Source: Mycobacterium parascrofulaceum ATCC BAA-614 | GTDB taxonomy: Bacteria; Actinomycetota; Actinomycetes; Mycobacteriales; Mycobacteriaceae | Direction: 5' to 3' | NCBI RefSeq assembly: GCF_000164135.1 | Contig: NZ_GG770555.1 | Span: 133,520-197,519, forward strand | DNA: 64,000 nt | In this document: one piece after another, positions 27,063-37,172 of the stretch | Position numbering within the stretch: position 1 is the first letter of the stretch | Layout: each line of letters starts with the position of its first letter | Notes under the pieces: generated by a model | The model's input: only the letters and a program-made list of their open reading frames with translations | Databases searched by the model: none | Told to the model about the DNA's origin: nothing | Position numbers and translations under genes: made by a program

Positions 27063-27068
27063 GGTGGC

Positions 27069-29228
<2,160 letters not shown>

Positions 29229-29265
29229 CGCTCGTCACGCCGGGGTTACCTCATACGGTGGAGGG

Positions 29266-30681
29266 GTGACGGACATCGCCACCACTCCGGGCAGCTGGCG
29301 CGAACTGCTCGGCGGCAGATACCTGCGCACCTCGATCGTGCTCGCCGGGGGCGTCGCACTGTACGCGACCAACGAGTTTCTGACCAGCAGCCTGCTGCCG
29401 AACACCCTCGCCGAGATCGGCGGCAGCCGTCTCTACGCGTGGGTGACGACGCTGTACCTGGTGGGCTCGGTGGTGGCGGCGACCATGGTCAACCCGATGC
29501 TGCTGCGCGTCGGCGCGCGGACCTCCTACCTGGTGGGGCTCGCCGTCTTCGGCGCGGCCAGCCTGGTGTGCGGGGCGGCGCCGAACATGGAGGTGCTGAT
29601 CGCGGGCCGCGCCCTCCAGGGGGTGGCCGGCGGCCTGCTGGCCGGATTGGGCTACGCGGTCATCAACGCGGCGCTGCCGCGCTCCCTGTGGACCCGGGGA
29701 TCGGCGCTGGTGTCGGCGATGTGGGGGGTGGCCACGGTGGTCGGGCCGGCGACGGGTGGGCTGTTCGCGCAATTCGGGCTCTGGCGGTGGGCGTTCGGTG
29801 CGATGGCGGTGCTCACCACGCTCATGGCCATGCTGGTGCCCGCCGCGCTCGCTTCGACCAAGGTCGACCCGGATCCGGACGCCAGGGTGACGAGGGTGCC
29901 GGTGTGGTCGCTGCTGCTGATCGGCGCGGCGGCCCTGGCGGTCAGCGTCGCCGAGATCCCGTCGAACTTCCTCGCCACGGTCGGGCTGCTCGCGGGGAGC
30001 GTCGTGCTGGTCGGCCTGTTCGTGTTCGTCGACTGGCGCATGCACGCGGCCGTGCTGCCGCCCAGCGTGTTCGGTGGGGGGCCCCTGAAGTCGATCTACC
30101 TCACCATGGGCGTGCTGATGGGCGCGGCGATGGTGACCACCTACGTGCCGTTCTTCGGTCAGCGGCTGGCGCATCTGAGCCCGCTCGCGGCGGGGTTCCT
30201 GGGCGCGGCGCTGGCCCTGGGTTGGACGGTCAGCGAGATCGTCAGCGCGTCGGTGACGAGTCAGCGCGCGATCGGGCGGGTGATCCTGGTCTCTCCGATG
30301 GTCGTGGCGTCGGGGCTGGCGCTGGGCGTGGCGGCCCGGCAAACCGAGTCGTCGCTGTGGACCTCGGCGCTGTGGGCGGTGGCGCTGCTGGTGGCGGGGA
30401 CCGGGATCGGGATGGCCTGGCCGCACCTGTCGGTTCGCGCGATGGCCTCCGTCGACGACCCCGCCGAGGGCGGCGCCGCGGCGGCGGCGATCAACACGGT
30501 GCAGCTGGTCTCCGCGGCGTTCGGTGCGGGCCTCGCGGGCGTCGTGGTCAATTCCTCGATGGGCGACGACCTGCTGGCGGCGCGCTGGTTGTTCACGGCG
30601 TTCACCGCGCTGAGCGTCGTCGGCCTCGCGGCGTCGCACGGTGCGACCCGCGGTGCGCGCGAGGCGCAGCCGGTGGGCTAG
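29266..30681 (+). CDS. MFS drug-efflux-type transporter (Rv1634-like)
   Basis: 471-residue major facilitator with about 14 hydrophobic helices (DHA2-like). An N-terminal NEFLTSSLLPNTLAEIGG segment and a motif C-like GRALQGVAGGLLAGLGYAVI are present. Proton-driven export of small molecules is expected; M. tuberculosis Rv1634 has been linked to fluoroquinolone efflux. GTG start preceded by GGAGG. It lies 37 bases downstream of uvrB on the same strand. Convergent with the mannosyltransferase gene. Confidence 0.88.
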   Translation: MTDIATTPGSWRELLGGRYLRTSIVLAGGVALYATNEFLTSSLLPNTLAEIGGSRLYAWVTTLYLVGSVVAATMVNPMLLRVGARTSYLVGLAVFGAASLVCGAAPNMEVLIAGRALQGVAGGLLAGLGYAVINAALPRSLWTRGSALVSAMWGVATVVGPATGGLFAQFGLWRWAFGAMAVLTTLMAMLVPAALASTKVDPDPDARVTRVPVWSLLLIGAAALAVSVAEIPSNFLATVGLLAGSVVLVGLFVFVDWRMHAAVLPPSVFGGGPLKSIYLTMGVLMGAAMVTTYVPFFGQRLAHLSPLAAGFLGAALALGWTVSEIVSASVTSQRAIGRVILVSPMVVASGLALGVAARQTESSLWTSALWAVALLVAGTGIGMAWPHLSVRAMASVDDPAEGGAAAAAINTVQLVSAAFGAGLAGVVVNSSMGDDLLAARWLFTAFTALSVVGLAASHGATRGAREAQPVG

Positions 30682-30789
30682 GGGTCGGAGGCCACACGTT
30701 GCCCGCCCAGCGGCGGCGCGGCGACCCAGCTCTGCATGGTCGTCAGCTACCCAACGATTGGCGTTCCACGCCGTCGGCGCCGCGGCGAA

Positions 30790-32373
30790 TCACCGCGTCG
30801 ACTTCACCACCTGCGAGTAATGGAACTGCCAGCGTTCGACAATGTGGAACCCGAGATAACTCGGGAATCGATAAGCCGGGGCGCGCCCGAATGTCGGTCC
30901 CGGCGGTAATGACGCTCCGGATTGGTGATCCGGCAGCGACGAATCTTTATTGGTAATGGTCCAGATTGCCGGGCACTTGTTGATTTTGGCGGTCGTCAGC
31001 CAGACGGCGACGTGGCCGTCCCACAACGACCCCACCGTGGGCCCGTACGCCCCGCGCTCCACGTCGATCAGCGACCGGAAGGCCGCCGGCCGGGTGGCCA
31101 GCAGCGCGCGGATCGGCCCCGGCCGCCACGGCACGGTGTTGTCCACCATCAGGCAGTCACCGGGGGCTGCGTGGGAGCCGATCAGGTCGGCGACCTGGCT
31201 GTAATCCCAGCCCTCCTTGGCGTAGGGCCAGCGCTGGACGAACAGGTAGTTCGGCACGGCGGCCAGGGCGCAGAGCAGCACCACACCGGCGATGCGCCGC
31301 GGCCCGCGGGCGATCGTGACGATGCAAACGGCCAGCACGACGGCCATCGCGGGCGCGGTGAAGATCAGGTAGCGCGGGTAGTAGATCGGTTCGTTGACCG
31401 CCGAATAGACGACCACGAGCGCGGTGGGGACGACCAGCCACGCCGCGCAGGCGATCAACAGCCGACGCATGTCGCCGGGCGGGGGTGGGACGCCGGCCAG
31501 CCGCGCCGCGACCGCCGCCACGATCAGGACCGCGGCCAGGATGGCGAACGGAACGCTGTGGTCGAAGTATTGACGCAGGATGATGTCGAACGCGTAGTGC
31601 CAGCTGACCGGGTAAATCCAGTTGACCTGCCACACCTGGGCGTGGGCGAACACGATGAACGGCACCATGGCCCCGACCGCGACCGTTGAGCTGACCGCCC
31701 ACCAAATGACCGGAGATTTACGCGCTTTCTCCGGCGCCAGCAGCGGCACCATGACGGCGTAAACCGGCACCAATAGCACCAGGTTCAAATTGAGCAGAAT
31801 TGCGAGCATCAACGCCAGCGCATAACACGCCCACAATCGCGGTCGGTTGCGTTTGGCGGCGGCGACGAGCAACACCGTGAGCCAGGCCGCCGCCGCGGCC
31901 GCGAAGGCGTAGGGCCGGGCCTCCATGCCCGCCCAGGTGGTGCGCGGCAGGATGGCGAACAGGACGCCGGCGCACACCGCGATCGGCCGGGTCGAGAATT
32001 GCCTGGCGAACACCGTGACGCCCGCGGCGGCCGCGCCAACCGCCAGCGCGCTGGGCGCCCGCGACCAGAACTCGGTCGGCGGGAACAGGGCGAACCAACC
32101 GTGCATCAGCAGGTAGTACAGCCCGTGCACCGCGTCGATGTGGCCCAGCAGCCGCCACAGCTCGGGCAGCGTCCGGCTCGCCGCGGCCGATATGGTCGCG
32201 CCCTCGTCGAACCACAGGGACGGCCTGCAGGCCCACGCGCCGCTGACCACGGCCGCGAACACGGCGATCGCCCATGGATCGAGCAACCTGCCGGGCCGGC
32301 GCGCCGGCGCGGGCTTTTCGACTTCATCCTCGACGCGCTGCGCGACGGTGGGCATGGACATGATGCTTGTCAC
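30790..32373 (-). CDS. capA: Lipoarabinomannan mannose-capping mannosyltransferase (Rv1635c-like)
   Basis: GT-C-fold membrane glycosyltransferase of 527 residues that adds the first mannose cap to the arabinan ends of LAM, using polyprenyl-phosphomannose. The first loop has the acidic motif SLWFDEGATIS typical of GT-C enzymes. About ten membrane helices follow, then an extracytoplasmic C-terminal domain (after about residue 395). Identity rests on position next to the Usp gene and on similarity to Rv1635c/MT1671. GTG start; ATGs at codons 5 and 7 are alternatives. Its presence fits a slow grower with ManLAM. Confidence 0.85.
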   Translation of the reverse strand: MTSIMSMPTVAQRVEDEVEKPAPARRPGRLLDPWAIAVFAAVVSGAWACRPSLWFDEGATISAAASRTLPELWRLLGHIDAVHGLYYLLMHGWFALFPPTEFWSRAPSALAVGAAAAGVTVFARQFSTRPIAVCAGVLFAILPRTTWAGMEARPYAFAAAAAAWLTVLLVAAAKRNRPRLWACYALALMLAILLNLNLVLLVPVYAVMVPLLAPEKARKSPVIWWAVSSTVAVGAMVPFIVFAHAQVWQVNWIYPVSWHYAFDIILRQYFDHSVPFAILAAVLIVAAVAARLAGVPPPPGDMRRLLIACAAWLVVPTALVVVYSAVNEPIYYPRYLIFTAPAMAVVLAVCIVTIARGPRRIAGVVLLCALAAVPNYLFVQRWPYAKEGWDYSQVADLIGSHAAPGDCLMVDNTVPWRPGPIRALLATRPAAFRSLIDVERGAYGPTVGSLWDGHVAVWLTTAKINKCPAIWTITNKDSSLPDHQSGASLPPGPTFGRAPAYRFPSYLGFHIVERWQFHYSQVVKSTR

Positions 32374-32409
32374 TGTAAAGCGGAATCGTGGAGCCGGCTC
32401 ACAAATCGT

Positions 32410-32430
32410 CCGCGGCCTATTCGGCCGCGG
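32410..32430. other. Intergenic hairpin between capA and the Usp gene
   Basis: CCGCGGCC-TATTC-GGCCGCGG, a perfect 8-bp stem. It lies in the 273-base divergent promoter region, about 40 bases upstream of capA. Nothing else stands out in that gap. Confidence 0.35.
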
Positions 32431-32646
32431 CGCTCACATTCGGCGAAAAGCTGCGTTATGCAACGCTTTCCGGCCCGGCCCCGAACATTTGATTGATTTG
32501 TCATCGGCGATATTGTCCGTTGGCACGGCGTTGACCCGCAAATTGTCGACACGCCGTGCCGGGCAGTGTCGCTAATCTGTTCCCTCTGCAACCGGCAAAC
32601 GCGATAGTGTCTTGGGTTGGCTGACCAACCGAATCAGGGAGGGTAA

Positions 32647-33090
32647 ATGGGCGCCTATCGGACTGTGGTGGTGGGAACCGACGGCTCGGACTCGTCAATG
32701 CGTGCGGTCGACAAGGCGGCGCAGATCGCCGGGCCGGACGCCAAGCTGATCGTCGCGTCGGCGTACCTGCCCCAGCATGAGGACTCCCGGGCCGCCGACG
32801 TCCTGCGTGACGAGAGCTACAAGGTGTCCGGCACGGCCCCGATTTACGCGATCCTGCAAGACGCCAAGGAGCGCGCCCACAAGGCCGGGGCCAAGAACGT
32901 CGAGGAGCGCCCGATCGTCGGCGCCCCGGTCGACGCGCTGGTCAAGCTGGCCGAGGACGAGAAGGCCGACCTGCTGGTCGTCGGCAACGTCGGCCTGAGC
33001 ACCATCGCGGGCCGGCTGCTGGGATCGGTGCCGGCCAACGTCTCGCGGCGGGCCAAGGTCGACGTGCTGATCGTGCACACGACGTCGTAG
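32647..33090 (+). CDS. Universal stress protein (TB15.3/Rv1636-like)
   Basis: 147-residue single-domain UspA protein. It starts YRTVVVGTDGSDSSMRAVDK and ends with the nucleotide-binding loop GNVGLSTIAGRLLGSVPANVSRRAKVDVLIVH (quoted in part elsewhere as G-x2-G-x9-GS). M. tuberculosis Rv1636 binds cAMP, and two cyclases are encoded in this window. ATG with GGGAGG upstream. Its stop lies 9 bases from the orphaned MBL fragment. Confidence 0.92.
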   Translation: MGAYRTVVVGTDGSDSSMRAVDKAAQIAGPDAKLIVASAYLPQHEDSRAADVLRDESYKVSGTAPIYAILQDAKERAHKAGAKNVEERPIVGAPVDALVKLAEDEKADLLVVGNVGLSTIAGRLLGSVPANVSRRAKVDVLIVHTTS

Positions 33091-33099
33091 CCCCCGGCG

Positions 33100-33282
33100 C
33101 TACCAGCCCCGTTCACGCCATTCGGCCAGGTGCGGGCGCTCCGCGCCGAGCACGGTGTCGTCGCCGTGGCCGGGGTAGACGACGGTGGAGTCGTCGTACA
33201 CGTCGAACACCCGGGTGGTGACGTCGTCGAGCAGCTGGTCGAAATCGCCCGCCTTCCAGGTCTTGCCGACGCCGCCCGGGAA
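33100..33282 (-). pseudogene. Orphaned original 3' end of the host MBL-fold gene
   Basis: 61 codons that continue the Rv1637c-like hydrolase, from FPGGVGKTWKAGDFDQ to the end LGAERPHLAEWRERGW. They are cut off from the rest of the gene by the 10.9-kb element. Placed behind residue 168 of the gene at 43964-44650, they would restore the pre-insertion host protein exactly in frame. They end at the 11-bp attachment core. There is no start codon or promoter of its own, so it should be silent. Confidence 0.9.
33272..33282. repeat. attL core
   Basis: CCGCCCGGGAA, identical to 44136-44146. Host MBL sequence lies to the left and the integrase gene starts 18 bases to the right. Within the core the minus strand reads TTC-CCG-GGC-GG, codons for Phe-Pro-Gly-Gly. 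Confidence 0.88.
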
Positions 33283-33300
33283 TACAGTAGGTTCTAAAAT

Positions 33301-34737
33301 GTGAATACTTTTCCCGGGGAAAGAGTCGCCCTCTACGCGCGCATAAGCCAGGACACCACAGGTCAAGCGGTGGGCGTCGCCGATCAGCTGGAACACGCCC
33401 GCACGTTCGCGTCCGCGCGCGATTACCAGATCGTGGCCGAGCAGTCCGACAACGACATCAGCGCCTTCCGCGGTGCTGAGCGCCCCGGATACCAGAAGGT
33501 GTTGCGGCTGGCCCGCGACCGCAAGATCGACCGCGTGATCGTCTACCAGCTGACCCGCATGACCAGGAACCGAAGGGAACGCGCGGAGTTCATCGACTCG
33601 TTCCACGCCTGCAAGGTCAACGTCTCAGAGGCGCAGGGAGGCGACTACGACCTGTCGACCGCAGCCGGCCGCAGCTGGGTCGACATCCAGGGCGCCCTCG
33701 CGACCTGGGAATCGGAAATCAAGTCCGAGCGCGTCACCGCCGCCGCGGTCCGGCGGGCCCGGTCCGGTCGCCCGTCCGGTGACCTCGGTTACGGGTGGAT
33801 CAAGCACGGCGCCGGCTCGGCGGCGACCTGGACCGAACACCCGCGCGAAGCCGAGGTCGTCCGGGAGATTGTCGATCGCCTGCTGGCAGGCGAGTCACTG
33901 CGTGGCATCACCGACCGGTTGAACGACCGCGGAGAGCCGGCCCCGAAATCCGCGCGGTGGGGCAAGACGTCGGTGAAGAAGCTCGCGTTGCGGGACTCCA
34001 ACATCGCGCAGCGGATCCACCACCGCGGCCAGGCCGACGAGGAACGGTTCGACGGGTGCTGGCCCGCGCTGGTCGACCGAGCCAAGCATGAGAAGGTCGT
34101 CGCCCTGTTGTCCGAACCGGGGCGGCGATCGAACGGCACCGCTCGCCCTGGTGCCCGCCGTCATTTGTTGTCGTGGGGGATCGGGGAGTGCGGCGTCTGC
34201 GGCGAAAAGCTCCGGGCCGTCACGAAACGCGGACCGCACGGCCGTCCTCTCGACCTGTACGTGTGCGATGGGAAAGGCTGCGTTGGCCGCTCTGAGCCTG
34301 CCGTGGACGATCTGGTCAAAGGTGTTGTGATCGGCCGTATGTCGATGCCTGACGCGCTCGACTTCCTGCTCGGCGACGATGCCGAAGCTCGACGATGGTC
34401 GGAGCGCGTCGACGAAATCAGCCGGCGACTGGCCGACGCCGCCGACGCCTTCGCCGACGGTGCCATCACCGCCGAGCAGTTGCGACGGATCACCGCGCGC
34501 CTGCAACCGGAGCTTGACGACGCCGAGCAGCGCCGCGCCGCGTCGGTGGTGTCGCTCGACCTCGACGCGCTGCGACCGCTGGCGGGACCGCAGGCCGGTC
34601 AACGGTGGGACGAAATGGCAGTGGCGCAGCGCCGCGCGGTGCTCAGCACACTTGGGCTCCGGGTCAGTATCGACCCGACGCCCCGCGGGCCCGGATTCAA
34701 CCCGGACAACGTGCGAATCGAATGGAGAACTCGGTGA
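33301..34737 (+). CDS. int: Large serine integrase
   Basis: 478-residue site-specific recombinase that integrates the element at attB inside the host MBL gene. The N-terminal resolvase domain has the catalytic Ser16 with Arg14 (ALYARISQDTTG) and downstream Arg residues (RVIVYQLTRMTRN). A recombinase domain follows (RSGRPSGDLGYGWIKHG onward), then a zinc ribbon (GECGVCGEKL ... YVCDGKGC) and a C-terminal coiled coil (about 370-430) used to control direction. GTG start 18 bases from the core, the usual phage attP-int layout. No recombination directionality factor is recognised; one of the small proteins may serve. Confidence 0.95.
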   Translation: MNTFPGERVALYARISQDTTGQAVGVADQLEHARTFASARDYQIVAEQSDNDISAFRGAERPGYQKVLRLARDRKIDRVIVYQLTRMTRNRRERAEFIDSFHACKVNVSEAQGGDYDLSTAAGRSWVDIQGALATWESEIKSERVTAAAVRRARSGRPSGDLGYGWIKHGAGSAATWTEHPREAEVVREIVDRLLAGESLRGITDRLNDRGEPAPKSARWGKTSVKKLALRDSNIAQRIHHRGQADEERFDGCWPALVDRAKHEKVVALLSEPGRRSNGTARPGARRHLLSWGIGECGVCGEKLRAVTKRGPHGRPLDLYVCDGKGCVGRSEPAVDDLVKGVVIGRMSMPDALDFLLGDDAEARRWSERVDEISRRLADAADAFADGAITAEQLRRITARLQPELDDAEQRRAASVVSLDLDALRPLAGPQAGQRWDEMAVAQRRAVLSTLGLRVSIDPTPRGPGFNPDNVRIEWRTR

Positions 34738-35126
34738 GCCGTAGACGAGCACCCGGCGCAGCCGGTTCGGTAAACCGCCGGTGGGCGCCTCGCCGGCCGA
34801 GTTCGATTCCGGGACAACGAGTTATCCGCGTGGTCTGCACCGATAAAAAGCAGCATCCCGAAGTCAGTTTCGGCAGTATCGCCGTCTGGCCGGAAGGCGA
34901 CGGCTGGAAAGTGAACATCCGTGACCTGAGATACCGGGAAGGCGACGAGTTCGTCGACATAGCGGCACTCGACGGGTCCGAGTTACCCGACCGGCTGCGA
35001 AAGACGTACACACTCAAGTGCCGGCGATGCGGACGTGATCGCCCGCTCAGAATGGATACGTTGGAACGCGTTGGTGCCGCGCTGGCCGCCGCCGACACTC
35101 CGCGGCTTGACCTATCGGACCTCTAG
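34734..35126 (+). CDS. Zinc-ribbon-like protein of unknown function
   Basis: 130 residues from a GTG that overlaps the integrase stop (GTGA), so it is translated with it. A basic, disordered start (SRRRAPGAAGSVNRRWAPRR) is followed by a beta-rich core (IRVVCTDKKQHPEVSFGSI) and a C-terminal CxxC (LKCRRCGRDRPLRMD). Coupling to the integrase makes it a candidate accessory or excision factor, but nothing specific shows this. Confidence 0.7.
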   Translation: MSRRRAPGAAGSVNRRWAPRRPSSIPGQRVIRVVCTDKKQHPEVSFGSIAVWPEGDGWKVNIRDLRYREGDEFVDIAALDGSELPDRLRKTYTLKCRRCGRDRPLRMDTLERVGAALAAADTPRLDLSDL

Positions 35127-35140
35127 CGCCGCGTTCCACC

Positions 35141-35155
35141 TATACTTACCGGTAA
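35141..35155 (+). promoter_or_regulatory. Promoter -10 with overlapping palindromic operator
   Basis: TATACT (35141-35146) is a good -10 hexamer. It runs into the perfect 10-bp palindrome TTACCGGTAA (35146-35155), a likely repressor site for the main rightward operon. No convincing -35 is seen, which is common in mycobacteria. Confidence 0.45.
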
Positions 35156-35203
35156 TAGTTCGCCGGTCATGGCACCCTGGCCGCTCACTCTGGTGTCGTA
35201 AGT

Positions 35204-35246
35204 GTTCCCCACCGGGAGCAGTAATTCTGCTGCCCACAAGGGGAAC
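35204..35246 (+). promoter_or_regulatory. Leader hairpin covering the ribosome binding site
   Basis: Nested inverted repeat. Outer arms are GTTCCCC (35204-35210) and GGGGAAC (35240-35246); inner arms are GGGAGCAG (35214-35221) and CTGCTGCCC (35227-35235) around a TAATT loop. The outer right arm contains the AAGGGGA ribosome binding site of the gene at 35249, so the folded RNA should hide it. Confidence 0.55.
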
Positions 35247-35248
35247 GA

Positions 35249-35476
35249 ATGTCCGCCGTTACAAAGGCACGATCCGACCTCGGCGTGAAGACGCGGAAGC
35301 TCGGGCCGAACCACCCTGACACGATCGAAGCGCGCCGCACCTTCCGAGCCGAGCAGACCGCCGCATACATCGAAAAGGTGCTCGCCGAAGCGCCACCGCT
35401 GAATGACGAGCAAAGGGCCCGCCTCGCCGAACTGTTCCGGCCGACAAATGCCGACACACGCAGCGGTGTCGCGTGA
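35249..35476 (+). CDS. Small element protein, unknown
   Basis: 75 residues, helical and charged: MSAVTKARSDLGVKTRKL, then EARRTFRAEQTAAYIEKVL and LNDEQRARLAELFRP. It is similar in style to small mycobacteriophage proteins but I can give no function. ATG with AAGGGGA five bases upstream, sequestered in the leader hairpin. First gene of the tightly packed replication operon. Confidence 0.7.
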   Translation: MSAVTKARSDLGVKTRKLGPNHPDTIEARRTFRAEQTAAYIEKVLAEAPPLNDEQRARLAELFRPTNADTRSGVA

Positions 35477-35667
35477 ACCGGCCACCTGATCAGCCCACGA
35501 TCCACATCGCGCCCAATTCGTCGCGTCCCGGCCTGGTAGTGATCGCGATCGGCAGCGGAACCAATCCGTACAGCATCACGCCGGAACAGGCAGACGATCT
35601 GGCCGACCAACTGACCGCCGCCGCCGACGCGGCTCGCTCATCCGCAGAACCTCATGGGCGCCCCTGA
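35473..35667 (+). CDS. Small element protein, unknown
   Basis: 64 residues from a GTG overlapping the previous stop (GTGA). A short beta segment (RPGLVVIAIGSGTNPYSI) is followed by a helix (TPEQADDLADQLTAAADAA). No family recognised. The 3' end overlaps the next gene by 14 bases. Confidence 0.65.
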   Translation: MNRPPDQPTIHIAPNSSRPGLVVIAIGSGTNPYSITPEQADDLADQLTAAADAARSSAEPHGRP

Positions 35668-36004
35668 TTTCGACGGGTTCGCGCTCGTCGACTGGGAGCG
35701 CAGCGCGTGCCTATGCGACGTCGGGTCGGCCGGCTACGTGCTCGCGGTCGCCGTCACCAGCGACGGCGCCGACACCTTATGGATCGTCGACGACGCCGAG
35801 CTACACGCCGAGCACCCACGGTACGGAAGCGCCGACCAGCTGCACGAACAGTTGGGCCCACTATCGGCCGCGCTCCGGGAACGCATTTGGCCTACACCGC
35901 GGTGTGGACGGCCGACCAAGGGCACCGGCCGGCCGTGCCGGATCGTGGTCTCTGGTCCCGGCGAGGCGTGCGGGCTGCATTCCAATCGGCAGGCAGCACC
36001 ATGA
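35654..36004 (+). CDS. Small protein with C-terminal Cys/His motif
   Basis: 116 residues. The N-terminal half is mixed alpha/beta (FALVDWERSACLCDVGSAG). The C-terminus CGRPTKGTGRPCRIVV...ACGLH looks like a Cys3-His zinc-binding knuckle common in actinophage proteins. It overlaps the initiator gene by four bases (ATGA). Function unknown. Confidence 0.65.
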   Translation: MGAPDFDGFALVDWERSACLCDVGSAGYVLAVAVTSDGADTLWIVDDAELHAEHPRYGSADQLHEQLGPLSAALRERIWPTPRCGRPTKGTGRPCRIVVSGPGEACGLHSNRQAAP

Positions 36005-36936
36005 GGCCGACGTTCATCCGGGTTGTCCCCGATGAGATTGAGCGGTACGGCTTCGCGGGGGCGGTCGTGCTCGCGCATATCCGGTACCGCTGCGAATCCG
36101 ATGGTCCCGACCGATTCGAACGCGCCGGCTTTCGGTGGTGGCGGGTGTCGCGCCGCGATCTTGGCCACGAGGTCGGAGCGTCGGCCGATACGGTCAAGCG
36201 GGCGCTGGAGAAGCTCGGCGACGCAGTGGTGTCAGCAAACAATTCTGACCGGCCCGAGGACCAGACGCGGGCATATCGACCGGCCGACGATAGCGATCCT
36301 CTGACCTGCCAGAAGGCGAAATCGCCACGGTCTGACCTGCCAGAAGGCGAAATCGCCACGGACCTAGGCGAAATCGCCACACCCCCTGGGCGAAATCGCC
36401 ACGGTACCGAGGCGAAATCGCCATCTGCACCTTATATAGAGAACTTAGAGAAAAGAGATAGAGAAGGGGGAGAAGGGCGGCCGGCAGACCCCGAACCGCT
36501 CGACGCGGAGACCGTCCCCGACTCGGCTAACGCCCACCCCCCGCGAAATCGACCCGCAAAGCAAACCGACCCCGCTGACGCGTGGGTCGACGCCGAACTC
36601 GTCGACGACGACCCAGACCCCGAACCGCAGCAGTACTGCGACCGGCACCCCAACGGCACCGACAACAGCTGCGGAGCCTGCGGCCGGCGCAGACGCATAC
36701 GCGAGAAGTGGGAGCAGCGACAGAACGCTCTGGCCCTGCGGGACATGTTCTCCCGGCCAGCCAAGCCAGCGCAGCCGGCGCGTCGGGAACCACCCCCGCC
36801 CAAACCCGAACCGCCGTCGTGGGTTCCCGGACCTGACGGCCGGCCACGCTGCCGGCGCCACGGCCACCTTCCGAGCGCACCCGTCGACTGCACCCGATGC
36901 CGCGACGCCGCGATAGCAGCCGGGGAGTCGGCATGA
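36001..36936 (+). CDS. Replication-initiator-like protein with origin inside the gene
   Basis: 311 residues. Residues 1-85 form a winged-helix DNA-binding domain (VVPDEIERYGFAGAVVLAHI, then SRRDLGHEVGASADTVKRAL) like phage replisome-organiser or plasmid Rep N-termini. The middle (about 95-165) is low-complexity and is encoded by the iterons and the AT-rich tract. The C-terminal part carries Cys-rich modules (CDRHPNGTDNSCGACGRRRR; CRRHGHLPSAPVDCTRC) and may bind zinc or recruit a helicase. The ATG overlaps the previous stop. Initiator function is inferred from the fold and the in-gene repeats. Confidence 0.7.
   Translation: MRPTFIRVVPDEIERYGFAGAVVLAHIRYRCESDGPDRFERAGFRWWRVSRRDLGHEVGASADTVKRALEKLGDAVVSANNSDRPEDQTRAYRPADDSDPLTCQKAKSPRSDLPEGEIATDLGEIATPPGRNRHGTEAKSPSAPYIENLEKRDREGGEGRPADPEPLDAETVPDSANAHPPRNRPAKQTDPADAWVDAELVDDDPDPEPQQYCDRHPNGTDNSCGACGRRRRIREKWEQRQNALALRDMFSRPAKPAQPARREPPPPKPEPPSWVPGPDGRPRCRRHGHLPSAPVDCTRCRDAAIAAGESA
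36300..36422. repeat. Five iterons, candidate replication origin
   Basis: Five exact copies of GGCGAAATCGCC (inverted repeat GGCGA-N2-TCGCC) at 36315, 36346, 36367, 36389 and 36411. The last three intervals are 21, 22 and 22 bp, about two helix turns; the first is 31 bp. Copies 1 and 2 lie in a perfect 31-bp tandem duplication (36300-36330, 36331-36361). They fall in all three reading frames (giving AKSP, GEIAT and GRNRH peptides), so DNA rather than protein is conserved. Confidence 0.85.
36431..36465. other. AT-rich tract next to the iterons, candidate unwinding element
   Basis: A run of purines and A/T (CTTATATAGAGAACTTAGAG, then AAAAGAGATAGAGAA) nine bases after the last iteron. It is far richer in A/T than anything else in the operon. 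Phage lambda's origin has the same order: iterons then AT-rich DNA within the initiator gene. Confidence 0.65.
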
Positions 36937-37169
36937 GGCGCCGTCGCGCCGCCGAGCAGGCCGCGCGGGAGGAACGCGCTTCCGCGATCCGCCGGTGCCG
37001 CCGCTGCGACCCATGCGGCTGGCTGCTCGGCCCGGACCACACACCGATCGACCCGGCCGTCCGCTGCAGCCACGGCCCACCCGAGCCCGAGCACCAGGCC
37101 GCGCCGACCCACCCGACCCGCTCGTTCAGCGAGCCAATCCGCCAACCTGATCTGTTCTCCGAGGAGTGA
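36933..37169 (+). CDS. Small zinc-finger-like protein
   Basis: 78 residues from an ATG overlapping the initiator stop (ATGA). A basic helix (RRRRAAEQAAREERASAIRR) leads into CRRCDPCGWLLGPDHTPID...RCSHG, a Cys-rich metal-binding pattern seen in many actinophage proteins. Function unknown. Confidence 0.65.
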   Translation: MRRRRAAEQAAREERASAIRRCRRCDPCGWLLGPDHTPIDPAVRCSHGPPEPEHQAAPTHPTRSFSEPIRQPDLFSEE

Positions 37170-37172
37170 TCC

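Noticed and set aside
33100..33606. Complete 168-residue minus-strand protein at the left end of the island
   Set aside because: Only the last 61 codons are real MBL-gene sequence; the rest is antisense to the serine integrase.
36300..36422. CRISPR array
   Set aside because: Repeats are only 12 bp with 9-10-bp spacers, lie inside a coding sequence, and no cas genes are present; iterons explain them better.
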